64,000 nucleotides of DNA, taken from the NCBI GenBank assembly GCA_009731375.1, contig BJOX01000152.1:686108-750107 (forward strand). Reading direction: 5' to 3'. This document shows positions 23,022-36,101 of the stretch, one piece after another. The first letter of the stretch is position 1, and every line of letters begins with the position of its first letter. The position numbers were made by a program, and so were the translations under genes. Below the pieces are notes generated by a model. The model saw nothing but the letters and a program-made list of their open reading frames with translations. It was not told the origin of the DNA and ran no database searches. The stretch is from Paulinella micropora. Taxonomy: Eukaryota > Cercozoa > Imbricatea > Euglyphida.

Positions 23022-23536
23022 CACTTAGTATGTAGTGATATCAGGGCACTTAATTTGTAGTGTTCATCACTAAATACTTGTAGATAGTGATAGTCACTAA
23101 GGCCAGTGACCATCACTACTGTAAATAGTGATAGTCACTATGGCCAGTGACCATCACTATTTATTCGTTGTTAGTGATCATCACTCAGTTGTTAGTGCCC
23201 ATCACTAAACGTATAGTCATTTCAGTATTACATGACATAGTAAGTGATGCGCACTAGTCTAAATGGGTAGTGATGGTCACTGCGTTTTTTTTTATTTTTT
23301 TTTTATTTTTTTTTTTTATAGTGATCGTCACTATGGTTAGTGATCAGCACTACGTATAAGTGTTTAGTTCCCATCACTAAATAGTTAGTGCCCATTACTT
23401 AGTATGTAGTGACGATCTCTCTTTCTCTCTTTCTGTATAGTGACTATCACTATCTACAACTAGTGATGAACACTACATATTAAGTACCCATCACTAAACT
23501 GTCAGTGACTACGTCACTATGACTACATACTAAGTG
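23022..23536. mobile_element. P1 block f: candidate fold-back element with 15-bp terminal inverted repeats
   Basis: CACTTAGTATGTAGT at 23022-23036 and its exact reverse complement at 23522-23536 bound a 515-bp unit filled with P1 palindromes. Homology between the ends extends inward beyond the 15 bp (CATCACTA and GTAGATAGTGATAGTCACTA pair with the right side). No transposase is encoded, so it would be non-autonomous. Simple repeats adjoin both ends, so a target duplication cannot be judged. Confidence 0.55.
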
Positions 23537-23609
23537 TGTATATATATATACATATGTGTGTATATATATATATATTTACATACATGTGTGTGTGTGTCAT
23601 TTTCATTTG

Positions 23610-23695
<86 letters not shown>

Positions 23696-23819
23696 TTGTG
23701 TGTGTGTATGTATGTATGTATATATATATATATATATACACATAGAGAGAGAGAGAGCGAGAGAGAGAGTTAGGCAGGAAAGCAGACAAAATTATGTTTG
23801 CTCCCTACCTAACCTTCTA

Positions 23820-23855
<36 letters not shown>

Positions 23856-24060
23856 CTGTCGTGTTTGTAAATGTTGTTGCATTGAAACAAAAGAGAAAAA
23901 AGGAAAGAAAAAAAAGCTGTGTCAGACACACATACACACACAAGCACACACACACACACACAAAATACAAATGCAACACTAGAAATAGCCAAATACATGC
24001 AAACATATACGCACACATAGATCCAGATACTAAGACAATAATACCAATAGCAGTTGCATT
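23537..24060. repeat. (TA)n, (TG)n, (GA)n and (CA)n mixture
   Basis: TA/TG tract to about 23745, GA at 23745-23770, TG then GA at 23820-23856, CA at 23925-23963, with short unique spacers. Confidence 0.9.
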
Positions 24061-24150
24061 ATGTGCATGGTGAATCAAATATTTCTATCCGTTGAATTCG
24101 AAGTTGGGACCGTGCGCGTTGAGGTGTCAGCATAACAACAACACAGCAAG

Positions 24151-24182
<32 letters not shown>

Positions 24183-24511
24183 TTGTCAACAGCAGCAACA
24201 ACAGCAACAACAGCGCGCTAGCAACAACAGCAACAACAGCGCGCTAGCAACAACAGCAGCAGCAACGATGTTGCAAAAGCAAAGTTTCGATAGATTTTAA
24301 TTTGTCATCCGGGCCGGCCTGATCATGAATTGCGGGCCGGCCTGACAAAAATGTCTGCTCTGCATTTTCAAATAATTATTTCTCTAGCGCCGCGAGGGTT
24401 CTCGCCTCGTTTCTTGACGTGTTATAATACATTTGTGTATGTTGTTTCTAAAGATACTAAAATATTTGAAAAATCATATGGTATATCATCAAGTATTCCA
24501 GTAATTATATT
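24061..24511. other. CAA/CAG-rich tract in unrecognised sequence
   Basis: (CAA)n and CAACAG repeats at 24136-24265, including a doubled CAGCGCGCTAGCAACAACAG. The flanking sequence shows no gene. A doubled CGGGCCGGCCTGA lies near 24310-24345. Confidence 0.7.
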
Positions 24512-25145
<634 letters not shown>

Positions 25146-25520
25146 ATGACGAAGGTCAAACACAAGCCCCTGCCAGAGCCAAGACCTGTACGCAGAGAGC
25201 GTGATGATTCCATTCTGCCTGATTATATGCAAGAGGCAGTGGATAGGTTGGTGGATTGTAAGGATCCAGCACCAGCACCTGACCAAGACATTCCTGTGGT
25301 TGATCTTGATGCGTTATATGCGAGTGACAGTGAGGCTGAACAGAAAATACCAGAAGCAAAACAAATACTAGAGGTGAATCTGGAATCATCGGATGATGAG
25401 GCGGACCAAGGTGGGGTGGACTTTATAGCTAGGCCTGACGCTCCTAGTCTAAACGAGATTTTTGCGGCCCCGGACGGTGAGGAAAGTAATGATAGCGATG
25501 CAGAGTACTTTTTGGATTAG
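25146..25520 (+). CDS. Unrecognised acidic ORF (124 aa)
   Basis: Open frame from ATG 25146 (an in-frame ATG also lies at 25122) to TAG at 25518-25520. It reads MTKVKHKPLPEPRPVRRERD, then LPDYMQEAVDRLVDC, an amphipathic-looking segment, then three acidic blocks (ASDSEAEQK, ESSDDEADQ, EESNDSDAEYFLD). Unlike the repeat-derived frames around it, its composition is protein-like. It could be the last exon of a host gene or the acidic C-terminus of a DNA transposase. I cannot name the family. It is flanked by (GA)n and P1 arrays. Confidence 0.4.
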   Translation: MTKVKHKPLPEPRPVRRERDDSILPDYMQEAVDRLVDCKDPAPAPDQDIPVVDLDALYASDSEAEQKIPEAKQILEVNLESSDDEADQGGVDFIARPDAPSLNEIFAAPDGEESNDSDAEYFLD

Positions 25521-25679
25521 CAGGAGACAGATGTAAGAAATTCATTGAATCCAGCAACATTTTAGACACAGTCTACCTTTTAAATCAAGACACTGATTAT
25601 TAAAAATATCCCAGTGACGCTCATATTTCACAGAGACAGAGTACAGATAACTTTAATATGATGTTCAATATAACTAGTT
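25521..25679. other. Sequence after the acidic ORF
   Basis: AT-rich and unrecognised. Could be a 3' UTR; no clear AATAAA signal. Confidence 0.4.
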
Positions 25680-26157
25680 CCGGTCACTATGACCTTAGTG
25701 ATAGACACTCAAAAGGTAGTGATGGTCACTAGATTATGACACTTAGTGATGAGCACTAGACTTTTATTAGCTTGAGCGTGTACTGATCATCACTAAGACA
25801 CATTCTAAACAAGATCACTACCCTAGTGTTCGTCACTATGAATTTTATCACTAACTTTTTTAAGTTTTGTAACACATCACTAACGTAGTGATGATCACTA
25901 CGTATTTCATCACTAACTTTCATCATAGATCACTAGCGTAGTGATGATCACTTTGTGTTTCATCACTAACTTTCATCAATATCACTAGTGTAGTGATGAT
26001 CACTACGTATTTCATCACTAACTTTTTCATTTTTTTTCACTGATGCAAATAGGTAGTGATCATCACTACCCTCATCACTAAGTAAAAAATATATCACTAA
26101 CAGCTTAGTGATGCATCACTACGTACTAACTGCTCATCACTACTTTTCATCAGTGTA
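25680..26157. repeat. Palindrome array P1, block h
   Basis: Alternates TAGTGATGATCACTACGTAT with TTCATCACTAACTTT in about three 60-70 bp units (25880-26020), then further sites. It ends TCAGTGTAGTGCTAGCTGTA, running directly into the 15-bp minisatellite. Confidence 0.9.
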
Positions 26158-26554
26158 GTGCTAGCTGTAGCTGTACTAGCTGTAGCTGTACTAGCTGTAG
26201 CTGTACTAGCTGTAGCTGTACTAGCTGTAGCTGTACTAGCTGCAGCTGTACTAGCTGCAGCTGTACTAGCTGTAGCTGTACTAGCTGTAGCTGAAGCTGT
26301 AGCTGTAGCTGTACTAGCTGTAGCTGTAGCTGTAGCTGTAGCTACTGGCTGTACTAGCTGTAGCTGTACTAGCTGTAGTTGTTGTACTAGCTGTAGTTGT
26401 TGTACTAGCTGTAGCTGTACTAGCTGTAGCCGTACTAGCTGTAGCTGTACTAGCTGTAGCTGTACTAGCTGTAGCTGTACTAGCTGTAGCTGTACTAGCT
26501 GTAGCTGTACTAGCTGTAGCTGTACTAGCTGTAGCTGTACTAGCTGTAGCTGTA
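26156..26554. repeat. 15-bp minisatellite CTAGCTGTAGCTGTA, second array
   Basis: Same unit and orientation as 14014-15465. It ends at a 549-N gap (26555-27103), so its true length is unknown. Confidence 0.95.
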
Positions 26555-27189
26555 NNNNNNNNNNNNNNNNNNNNNNNNNNNNNNNNNNNNNNNNNNNNNN
26601 NNNNNNNNNNNNNNNNNNNNNNNNNNNNNNNNNNNNNNNNNNNNNNNNNNNNNNNNNNNNNNNNNNNNNNNNNNNNNNNNNNNNNNNNNNNNNNNNNNNN
26701 NNNNNNNNNNNNNNNNNNNNNNNNNNNNNNNNNNNNNNNNNNNNNNNNNNNNNNNNNNNNNNNNNNNNNNNNNNNNNNNNNNNNNNNNNNNNNNNNNNNN
26801 NNNNNNNNNNNNNNNNNNNNNNNNNNNNNNNNNNNNNNNNNNNNNNNNNNNNNNNNNNNNNNNNNNNNNNNNNNNNNNNNNNNNNNNNNNNNNNNNNNNN
26901 NNNNNNNNNNNNNNNNNNNNNNNNNNNNNNNNNNNNNNNNNNNNNNNNNNNNNNNNNNNNNNNNNNNNNNNNNNNNNNNNNNNNNNNNNNNNNNNNNNNN
27001 NNNNNNNNNNNNNNNNNNNNNNNNNNNNNNNNNNNNNNNNNNNNNNNNNNNNNNNNNNNNNNNNNNNNNNNNNNNNNNNNNNNNNNNNNNNNNNNNNNNN
27101 NNNCCCCCCCCCCCCCCCCCCCAAAGACACCGGCGTCTCTCAACCCATTCATGATGACAGTGACGGAAGCACTATGACCCCGGATAGGT
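26555..27189. other. Assembly gap, poly-C and short spacer
   Basis: N at 26555-27103, C run at 27104-27122, then 67 unrecognised bases. Confidence 0.95.
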
Positions 27190-27572
27190 TCAATGCATGC
27201 ATTGAAATTTTTCAATGTATGCATTGAAAATTTTTCAATGCATGCATTGACAATTCTTGAATGCATGCATTGAAATTTCAATGCATGCATCGAAACAATG
27301 ATTTGAAATTTTTCAATGCATGCATCAAAATGAATCAGATTTTTTCAATGCATGCATTGAAATTTCAATCCATGCATCGAGGTTGGCAATGCATCCTACC
27401 TCACAGGCCTAGTCAACACGCTGGGGGTTTATTAAAAAGTCCGGAGTCCGGAGTCAACGATTTCAATGCATGCATTTAAATGATTTTGAATGCATGCATT
27501 GAAAAAAATTCAATGCATGCATTGAAATTTCAATGCATCATGCATTGAAATTTCATCGCATGCATTCGCAGC
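27190..27572. repeat. Palindrome array P2 (core CAATGCATGCATTG)
   Basis: About 13 copies of a 14-18 bp perfect or near-perfect palindrome, full form TTCAATGCATGCATTGAA, in 380 bp. Variants have one-base changes (CAATGTATGCATTG, CAATGCATGCATCG). Spacers of a few to about 70 bases are not conserved. The core is unrelated to P1, but the organisation is the same. Confidence 0.9.
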
Positions 27573-28410
27573 ACATTTAGATCAGGTATGTATGTATGTA
27601 TGTATGTATGTATGTATATGTGTGTATGTGTGTCTATGTATGTATATATGTATGTATGTATGTATGTATGTGTGTGTGTATGTATGTATGTGTGTATGTT
27701 TATGTATGCATGTATGTATGTATGTATGTATGTGTGTATAGGTGTGTGTGTGTGTTTATGTGTGTATGTATGTATGTATGTTTGTATGTATATATGCATG
27801 TATGTATGTATACATGTATGTATGTATTTATGTATGTATGTATGTATTGTATTTGTATGTGTATGTATGTATGTATGTATGTGTGTGTGTGTGTCTGTAT
27901 GTGTGTGTGTGTGAGGTTGTGCGTGTGTGTGTATGTATGTATGTATGTATGTATGTTTGTTTGTATGTATGTATGTTTGTATGTATGTATGTATACATGT
28001 ATGTGTATATGTGTGTATGTCTGTGTGTATGTATGTATGTATGTATGTATGGGTGTATGTGTGTGTATGTGTATGTATGTATGTGCGTGGTTGTGTATGT
28101 ATGTATGTATGTATGTATGCATGCATGTGTGTATGTATGCATGCATGCATGCATGCATGCATGTATGTATGCATGTGTGCATGTATGTATGTATTTGTGT
28201 ATGTATTTATGTATGCATGCATGTTTGTTTGTGCATGAAAGTATGTGCATGTATGCATGTATGTGTGTATGTATGTATGTATGTATGTGTGTGTATGCAT
28301 ATATGCATGGATGTATGCATATATGCATATATGTGTGTATGTATGTATGTATGTATGTATGTAATGTTAATGTGTATGTATGAATGTTTGTATGTATGTA
28401 TGTATCAGGG
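27573..28410. repeat. (TATG)n array with TGTG and TGCA variants
   Basis: About 820 bp of TATG tetramers. Long Cys/Met/Tyr/Val or Ile/His/Thr frames on both strands are by-products. Confidence 0.95.
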
Positions 28411-28979
28411 CTTCCCTCTGTCTCGTGATGTTCTTTCGATCATACTGCTCTACGTCAAGAAGGTACATCTACGTTCTATGTCTATATTTATTTCTAGGAT
28501 AACGTCTCTGTATGCGTCTGTATGCCTGTGTCTATGTCTATGTCTATGCCTGTGCCTATGTAGATGTCTATGTCTGTGTATATGTCTATACCTATGTCTA
28601 CGTCTACGTCTATATCTATGCTATAGGACCTTCACCAGTGGGATCTTCCAATGTGACAGCGACTTCCCAATGCCTAAAGTATTAATAAAAACCGGTAACC
28701 GGGGCGACCCCCCTTCCCACTGAAAGCACTTACACTCAATGAGATTCATTGAACAATGAGAACAATTCCCGCCAGTTCATAGAACCGAAAACAGAAGTTG
28801 TACTGCCACGAAAAACTATCCTTTTGAGTAGCAGTGATATTAAGATGCCGGGGCCGGCAGAGCCGAGGTGTAATAAATGTAGTTAGAGAGGTGTTTTGGC
28901 TGTAACTGAAGCAGTGGGGGTGTGTGTGTGTGTGGGGGGGGGGGGGGGGAACCCCCCCCCCCCCCCCCCNNNNNNNNNN
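28411..28979. other. Unrecognised sequence with a degenerate TGTCTA run, ending in G/C runs and a gap
   Basis: TATGTC/TGTCTA hexamers at 28510-28625. No gene recognised. TG, poly-G and poly-C precede a 10-N gap at 28970-28979. Confidence 0.6.
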
Positions 28980-29400
28980 GCGGGGTTGGCGTAGGGGGCC
29001 CCTTTGCAGTTTATAGCACTTAATTTTACGCAAACACTATGATTTTATTGCATTAAATTTTACACAAACACTATAACTTCTATAAGAGAATATATACTTG
29101 CCATTATACGTATTAATATCAAAGTAACTAAATGCAAATAATGTTAATAATTAAATAATTAATATGTCTCTGGTAGTACTAGATATTGGCAAAGTTTTGC
29201 GACATTTATCATTGATCGGCTGCGCAGACTTGACGTAGGGCGCCCCTTTACAGTTTATTGCAATTAATTGTACGTAAAGACTACAAGTTTGATAAGAGAA
29301 TACTTGCCACTGGTATTCAAGTATTAATAGTAAACCGTAAGTACTCTATAAACGAAACTAAATGCAAATGATACTACTAATAATATCATGATTGATAAAA
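28980..29400. repeat. Diverged direct duplication of about 180-200 bp
   Basis: 28985-29155 and 29225-29385 share GCGTAGGG(G)GCCCCTTT-like, CAGTTTAT, TTAATTTTACG, AAGAGAATA, ACTTGCCA and ACTAAATGCAAAT in the same order. No coding content. Confidence 0.65.
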
Positions 29401-30217
29401 CTTCAAAAGAAAAAACAGTAAGAATAATTTTCTATTGGATGCGAAAACAAACGTTAGTGGGTAATACAGATCCTAATAATTAAAACTAAACATGACCAGG
29501 ACCCCTGTAACTGTACATGTTGTATTTCTTCAAGTCACTGGCTTTGTCTTTTAGCTCCTCTTGGATCTTTGTCCGAGCCTCTTCCTACGTCTCTCCCGAC
29601 TCCCCTCCTGTGTCTGTGAAGTGCCTGCATCCTCGTCCTACTGTCCTCCTTCTACGTCTCAGTCTGCTTCGAGTCTTCTGCGCCGGACTCCACTTCAGTC
29701 GAGTCCTCACGGTCATCCTGCGCACAGGACTGGACTCGACTCGAAAAGTGAAAGTTGGGCTGCGACTCGGCCCGGGTGACCGTTCCTCACCGTCGGCGCG
29801 GCTCAATGCTATCCGGTAGACAGAACAGTGAGAACTGGAAATGAACTACTAGAGTCATCTGTTTTCAAATTCTGCCGTAGTTGCCTGCATGAACTATTCC
29901 AACCGTGGATCATCCTCTAGACCCTTGATGTCCCCTGGCTGCGGCTTTTGAGTCGCAAAGTCTGGTTGGCGATCATTGCCGCGCTGACACATATATAATA
30001 TAATATTAATACACGCACGCACCTAATCGCGTATTAATCTACATCTGCAATCTTTTTGATTCATTTTCTAAATTTTATTCTTATTCACATATCAATCTGT
30101 CAACTTGAATCATCTGTTAGGTTTCGTTTCGATCGCAACTCCAACCTACCTGCCACGGTTATGGTCGGGGGGTGGGGCGGAGAGGGGGGGGGGGGGGGGG
30201 GGGTTTTNNNNNNNNNN
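29401..30217. other. Unrecognised sequence
   Basis: Open frames of 70-100 codons on both strands at 29517-29819 have no recognisable domain. G run then 10-N gap at 30208-30217. Confidence 0.5.
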
Positions 30218-30799
30218 AATTATTAATATTGTGTTAAACATATACATATGTTTAAGTTTATACTTCAAGTTTAACTTGTATTTTTAGTCCAGTTACTTCA
30301 TTTTTCCGTTTATTTATCAACTGTAATAACTTATACTTATTACACTTTCAACTGTTGTTAACAAATCCATTCATTTCCCTTTACCGGTTAGCTTGTTAGA
30401 AATTGTTAACTATTGTCTTTTTTCCCCAAATCTACACTTCATTTCCCTGTACCGCTTTTTCCGGTTCAGTCAGGAAATAAATAATATCCATGTCAGGTAA
30501 CGTGGCAATCTTTCACCTTTTTCAACTTCATTTTCTCAGACTGACTTGAACAACTCCAACTGCTACACAACTCGTGGTTACACTTGAAATATTCTCGTTA
30601 GTTCTCAGAATTTGCATTGCTTCGCAAGGGACAATTAGTCTGTCAAGTAAGGATACTGAATAAACTGGAATTGACTGCCCCAGTGTCTTTTGGTACCTTT
30701 CCTGATCTCGGAAGTATTTTGAGATCAATTGACAGCCGTGTGTGTATTTAATTGATTGCAGGTTGGTAATTTCCTCGCAGGGGGGTAGTCAAGACTTAC
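30218..30799. other. Unrecognised AT-rich sequence
   Basis: It begins AATTATTAATATTGTGTTAA, also found at 2774 beside copy A. No gene seen. Confidence 0.5.
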
Positions 30800-30849
<50 letters not shown>

Positions 30850-30853
30850 GCTC

Positions 30854-30899
<46 letters not shown>

Positions 30900-30933
30900 T
30901 AATAATAATAATAATGATGATAATAATAATAAT

Positions 30934-30974
<41 letters not shown>

Positions 30975-31250
30975 AACACACACTCAGAGACACTTCTGTT
31001 GATGTGAAACGTGTTTTTTACTCATGCAGGTTATTACATACAGACGGAGCAAAGCAGATACTTCCCCCCCTCCCCCTCCCTGCCTCCCTTCCTTCCCTTC
31101 TTCCCTTCCCCTCCCTCTCCCGCAAGCCAATATGATTAAATGTCACTATCTACTGATTCGTCTTACTCATCACAAGCATGCACACCTTCTCCAATAAAAG
31201 CAGTGTACACGCCCGAGAAATGGGCGGGCATACGGGCACACGATAGAAAG
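30800..31250. repeat. (AAT)n, (GA)n and unrecognised spacer
   Basis: AAT triplets with GAT interruptions at 30800-30938, GA at 30939-30972, then non-repetitive sequence with a CCCTTCCTT stretch. Confidence 0.9.
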
Positions 31251-31253
31251 ATG

Positions 31254-31310
<57 letters not shown>

Positions 31311-31346
31311 ATATATATGGATAATTAGATAGATAGATAAATAGAC

Positions 31347-31401
<55 letters not shown>

Positions 31402-31500
31402 AAATATACGATAAGATAGGACAGGATAGGATAGGATAGGATAGGATAAGATAATAATAATGATAATAATAATAATAATAATATTGTTATTATTATTTAC
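31251..31500. repeat. (GATA)n, (GGATA)n and (AAT)n
   Basis: GATA at 31251-31400, GGATA at 31420-31448, AAT at 31449-31490. Confidence 0.95.
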
Positions 31501-31586
31501 TATATCTGAGGCGTACTGATGCAGCTAATGGCATATCCTCAACGGACATAAGCCTCCAATACCCTTGTTCGAGGTCCTCCACCCCC

Positions 31587-31587
<1 letters not shown>
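31501..31587 (-). mobile_element. S2 repeat, reverse copy of the 3' end
   Basis: Reverse complement of 6673-6760 with one or two differences. Its AAT tail (on this strand) lies left at 31449-31490, matching the + strand ATT tail of the copy at 6.7 kb. Another ATT tract adjoins its right, truncated end. Confidence 0.8.

Positions 31588-31654
<67 letters not shown>
31588..31654. repeat. (ATT)n
   Basis: ATT tract between the S2 fragment and the next SINE. Confidence 0.95.
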
Positions 31655-31655
<1 letters not shown>

Positions 31656-31896
31656 GTGGCACCGCGATAGCCCAGTGGTTAAGGTCTACCATCTGGGACC
31701 TGTCGCCAGTTCGATTCCCGTCGGTGCCAGTATTTTCAAAGGATATTTTCTTTGAAAGTATTGGTCTGTCTGGAAGGCTTGGAGCTGCCTTGCGGGGGTG
31801 TCATTAGAGCCTATCGTCAAATCTTCGTATTCCCCTCGCGGGTGAGACGATGGAGACACATATGCAGAAATGCATTCGCCATTGACAGAGAAGCAC
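31655..31896 (+). mobile_element. SINE copy 5, full length (about 242 bp)
   Basis: Best copy of the family. The head GGCACCGCGATAGCCCAGTGG and TTCGATTCCCGTCGGTGCC form a tRNA-like acceptor pairing with A-box-like TAGCCCAGTGG and B-box-like GTTCGATTC. The internal promoter would be read by RNA polymerase III (family knowledge). The body of about 170 bp ends ATTGACAGAGAAGCAC, then (ATT)n to 31971 and (ACT)n to about 32047. Head stem pairing is imperfect, so this is a tRNA-derived head, not a working tRNA gene. It encodes no protein and would need a partner LINE. Confidence 0.9.
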
Positions 31897-31971
<75 letters not shown>

Positions 31972-32050
31972 TACTATTACTACTACTACTACTACTACTG
32001 CTACTGCTACTACTGCTGTTACTACTACAACTACTACTACTACTACTATT
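31897..32050. repeat. (ATT)n passing into (ACT)n
   Basis: SINE tail of ATT triplets changes to ACT/GCT triplets, ending in T6. Confidence 0.95.
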
Positions 32051-34456
32051 TTTTATCCCCACCCACCCACCTTTTAGTTATGTGATAAAGTTTTGTACAG
32101 TAACTTGATTACTTATAAGTGTGATATGGGATGGGCGGATCTATGGAGAGGAAATGATACATAGATATGAGATCTAATAAGACAGAGATTTGTTGCAAGT
32201 TGCTGCGCTGGATAAGAATTTGTATTGGGAGAAGGTGCTGATTCATGTATTTTGAGGAAAGAAAGGAGAAGGGTGCGGGTTGGAGTATCTATAAGAGTTG
32301 TGTTGCATGACGACTGGCGTTGCGTCGAAAATAATGATAGAGGAATTAATGAAAAAAAGTTAGAACAAGGTACAGATTTTATGATAGGTATGACTTTCTG
32401 ACCCTGGGGGGTGGTTTCGGTTCTTAATTTAGATAATTTGTGAATGTTTGAAGCAATGATTAATATGATTTCGTGACGTTACTGAATTGGTGTAATGATT
32501 TTTGTTGTTATTTTAACTATTATTAATTACAAATTATTTTCACCGCTATTATTTGTATTACTTTACTAATGCCTGGCTACGCATCAGGAAAGGCTGATTA
32601 ATAATTAATATTCAATGTGTTTGTGAGTCTGACCACTTTGAAGAGCCCTGCACATAGACAGGTTGCATAGGGGGGTCAGATAAAGCTAGACCTGTCTGTG
32701 GACGCAGTCTCAACTCTAAGCTTCCACCATTGATACGTGGCCAAGATGCTACCTATGAGAGTGTGTATGTGGAAGTTTAATGTGTTATAACAGGGATTGG
32801 AGTGTCTGTGTTATGAATGATCACTAGCAGCGTGTGAGTTTGAAGTCATATAGTTGTGTACAGGTGGTTTTATTGTGGTGAGTGGGAGTGGGTTTGGGAA
32901 GGTGATGATCGTATCTGTATGGGAGTGCCTTTATAAGCTGAGCGGATGTTTGTTAGTGTCAGGTGCTACTGCGGGTTGAATTATGTGGATTTGGATGTGT
33001 TGTGAAGGAAGTTAGTACAATTCTCTTATGCGCTCCTTGCGAGTGTGTGTTACTCTGTGTTGCACATGTTATGCATATTGATCGATGACTTAACACGAAG
33101 TAGTGCTGTGGATGTATTGATTCGTCTACTTCATGTATTTAGTCATTTTCAGTGTGGGTAATGTGTGGTTGTTCAATGAGATGTTGTGGGAGTGTTATGT
33201 CTTGACTGAGTGTCTGGTGGTTGTTGTGTATACTTAGATTGTGATGGTCATCACGGGCTGATACGTTTGCATTATGTGATGATATCATTTTGAATGAGGT
33301 TGACAGTGTGTTGGTTATTTGTTTAGGTAGGAGCTGGGCTATATGACGCTCATTCTGTGTAGCTTAACTAACGTGTGCATGCGTTGGTGAGTTTTGCAGT
33401 CTGCATCCGGCCACGGGGTGTTGTTGAGGGATGTATGTTGTATGCTGTACGTGTTTATACTTGATACAATCTATGTATGTGTTGCTTCCTTGCGTTGGGT
33501 GACTTCTCGCCTTGGTGGGTTGTGTTAGGAGTAGGGTAGATCGTGTTGTATCATGTGATCGAACGTCGGACCTACCTATGAATATGTTTTATCGTCTTAT
33601 TCTGTTTATCTCGTTGAGTGTGGCGCAACTGGGAGACGCACCAGGAATACCCGTTGTACTCTGTATATATGTGCGGTGACATTTGCATATGGTTCGGTGT
33701 GTATTATTATGTATGAAACATGGTTATTCTAGTTATTGGGTGTATCCGTTGTGAATTTATTTCGAGTCTAGATAGGATAGAAATAGGCAGAATCTAGCCA
33801 GTGGTAGTGGTAGAGTAGCAAATAGAAACTCCAAACCAGGTTGTTCCCTAATAAGGACGAACCTGGAGGGGAATGCAAGCATAGGAAGAGGGTAGCAAAA
33901 TAGTGTTTGTGTGAACAGAGTGTAACACAACACTTTTTTAGTATCGCCACCAGACCCCTCTTTTTTTGTCTTGACAGTCTAGGTACTTACCTTCCTCAAA
34001 AAACGGGTCTGATGGGGCCCAGGTAAAAAACCTGGTTTTTGAGTCAGGCGAAATATTATATCTTGATTCGGGAGAAACAGGCGGTACTTTGCAGGGGACT
34101 GTGGTAATTTTTCTTTTGAGAAAAGGGACACGACCATTTGCTCTAGTTACTAGTACTTCAAAAAAAAAGTGCCCAAGTGGAAGGATGGTGGCGATGGAAG
34201 CGAAACCTTCTCCAGTGCTTGCCAGGTACTGTGTAGTTTGAGTAAGTGTGTTTGTCTAGAGTGTGCTTGTGGATAACTTCAAGGAGGGGCAGGAGATCGA
34301 GAAGCGAGGGTGCAGGGCGGAAGAGCAGTAGCCAGCTGGAGGTGGCTGTTTGTGTTGGTCGATAGGTCTGTGGCTGCTGGGAACTCCGCCTGGGATTAGG
34401 CGAGGCGTATGTGCTGGTCTGGCTATCGACCACAGCTAGCGGTTCGAATTCGCTGA
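32051..34456. other. Unrecognised 2.4 kb, G+T-rich on the + strand
   Basis: No frame of 60 codons or more exists from about 32.1 to 33.7 kb. 32620-33760 is visibly rich in G and T over C and A. Near 33990-34060 are short inverted words (ACGGGTCTGATGGGGCC, CAGGTAAAAAACCTG). No tRNA, rRNA or repeat family recognised. Confidence 0.5.
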
Positions 34457-34901
<445 letters not shown>

Positions 34902-34904
<3 letters not shown>

Positions 34905-35137
34905 AATGCCCCCAATGATAGCTCAGTAAAAAGTCGGTAATACAACCAAACACAGTCCTCAAGAATGAGAATGATGTCTCGTTGTATTAGCTCAGTGAAG
35001 CCGAAAGGAAAACGGCAACAGACCAGGAATAAAATGGCATCAGGTCCAATCCGGACAAATAATGCTGAAAAACAGGCTGGGGCACCTGTCACCAGGAAAA
35101 GGGTACTTTTTATCGGCTATCCGGGGGGTTGCTTACA
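34902..35137 (-). repeat. 3' LTR of copy B
   Basis: 236 bp, starts TGTAATGCCCCCAATG and ends GGGGGGTTGCTTACA on the + strand. Purine tract (minus-strand CGGGAGGGGGTAC) adjoins at 35138-35150. Confidence 0.95.

Positions 35138-36101
<964 letters not shown>

Noticed and set aside
29517-29819. Overlapping 70-100 codon frames on both strands
   Set aside because: GC-rich local composition opens several frames at once. None resembles a known protein.
31655-31726. Functional tRNA gene
   Set aside because: A- and B-box-like motifs and an acceptor-like pairing are present, but the stems are imperfect and the sequence continues into a repeated body with a triplet tail, as in a SINE.
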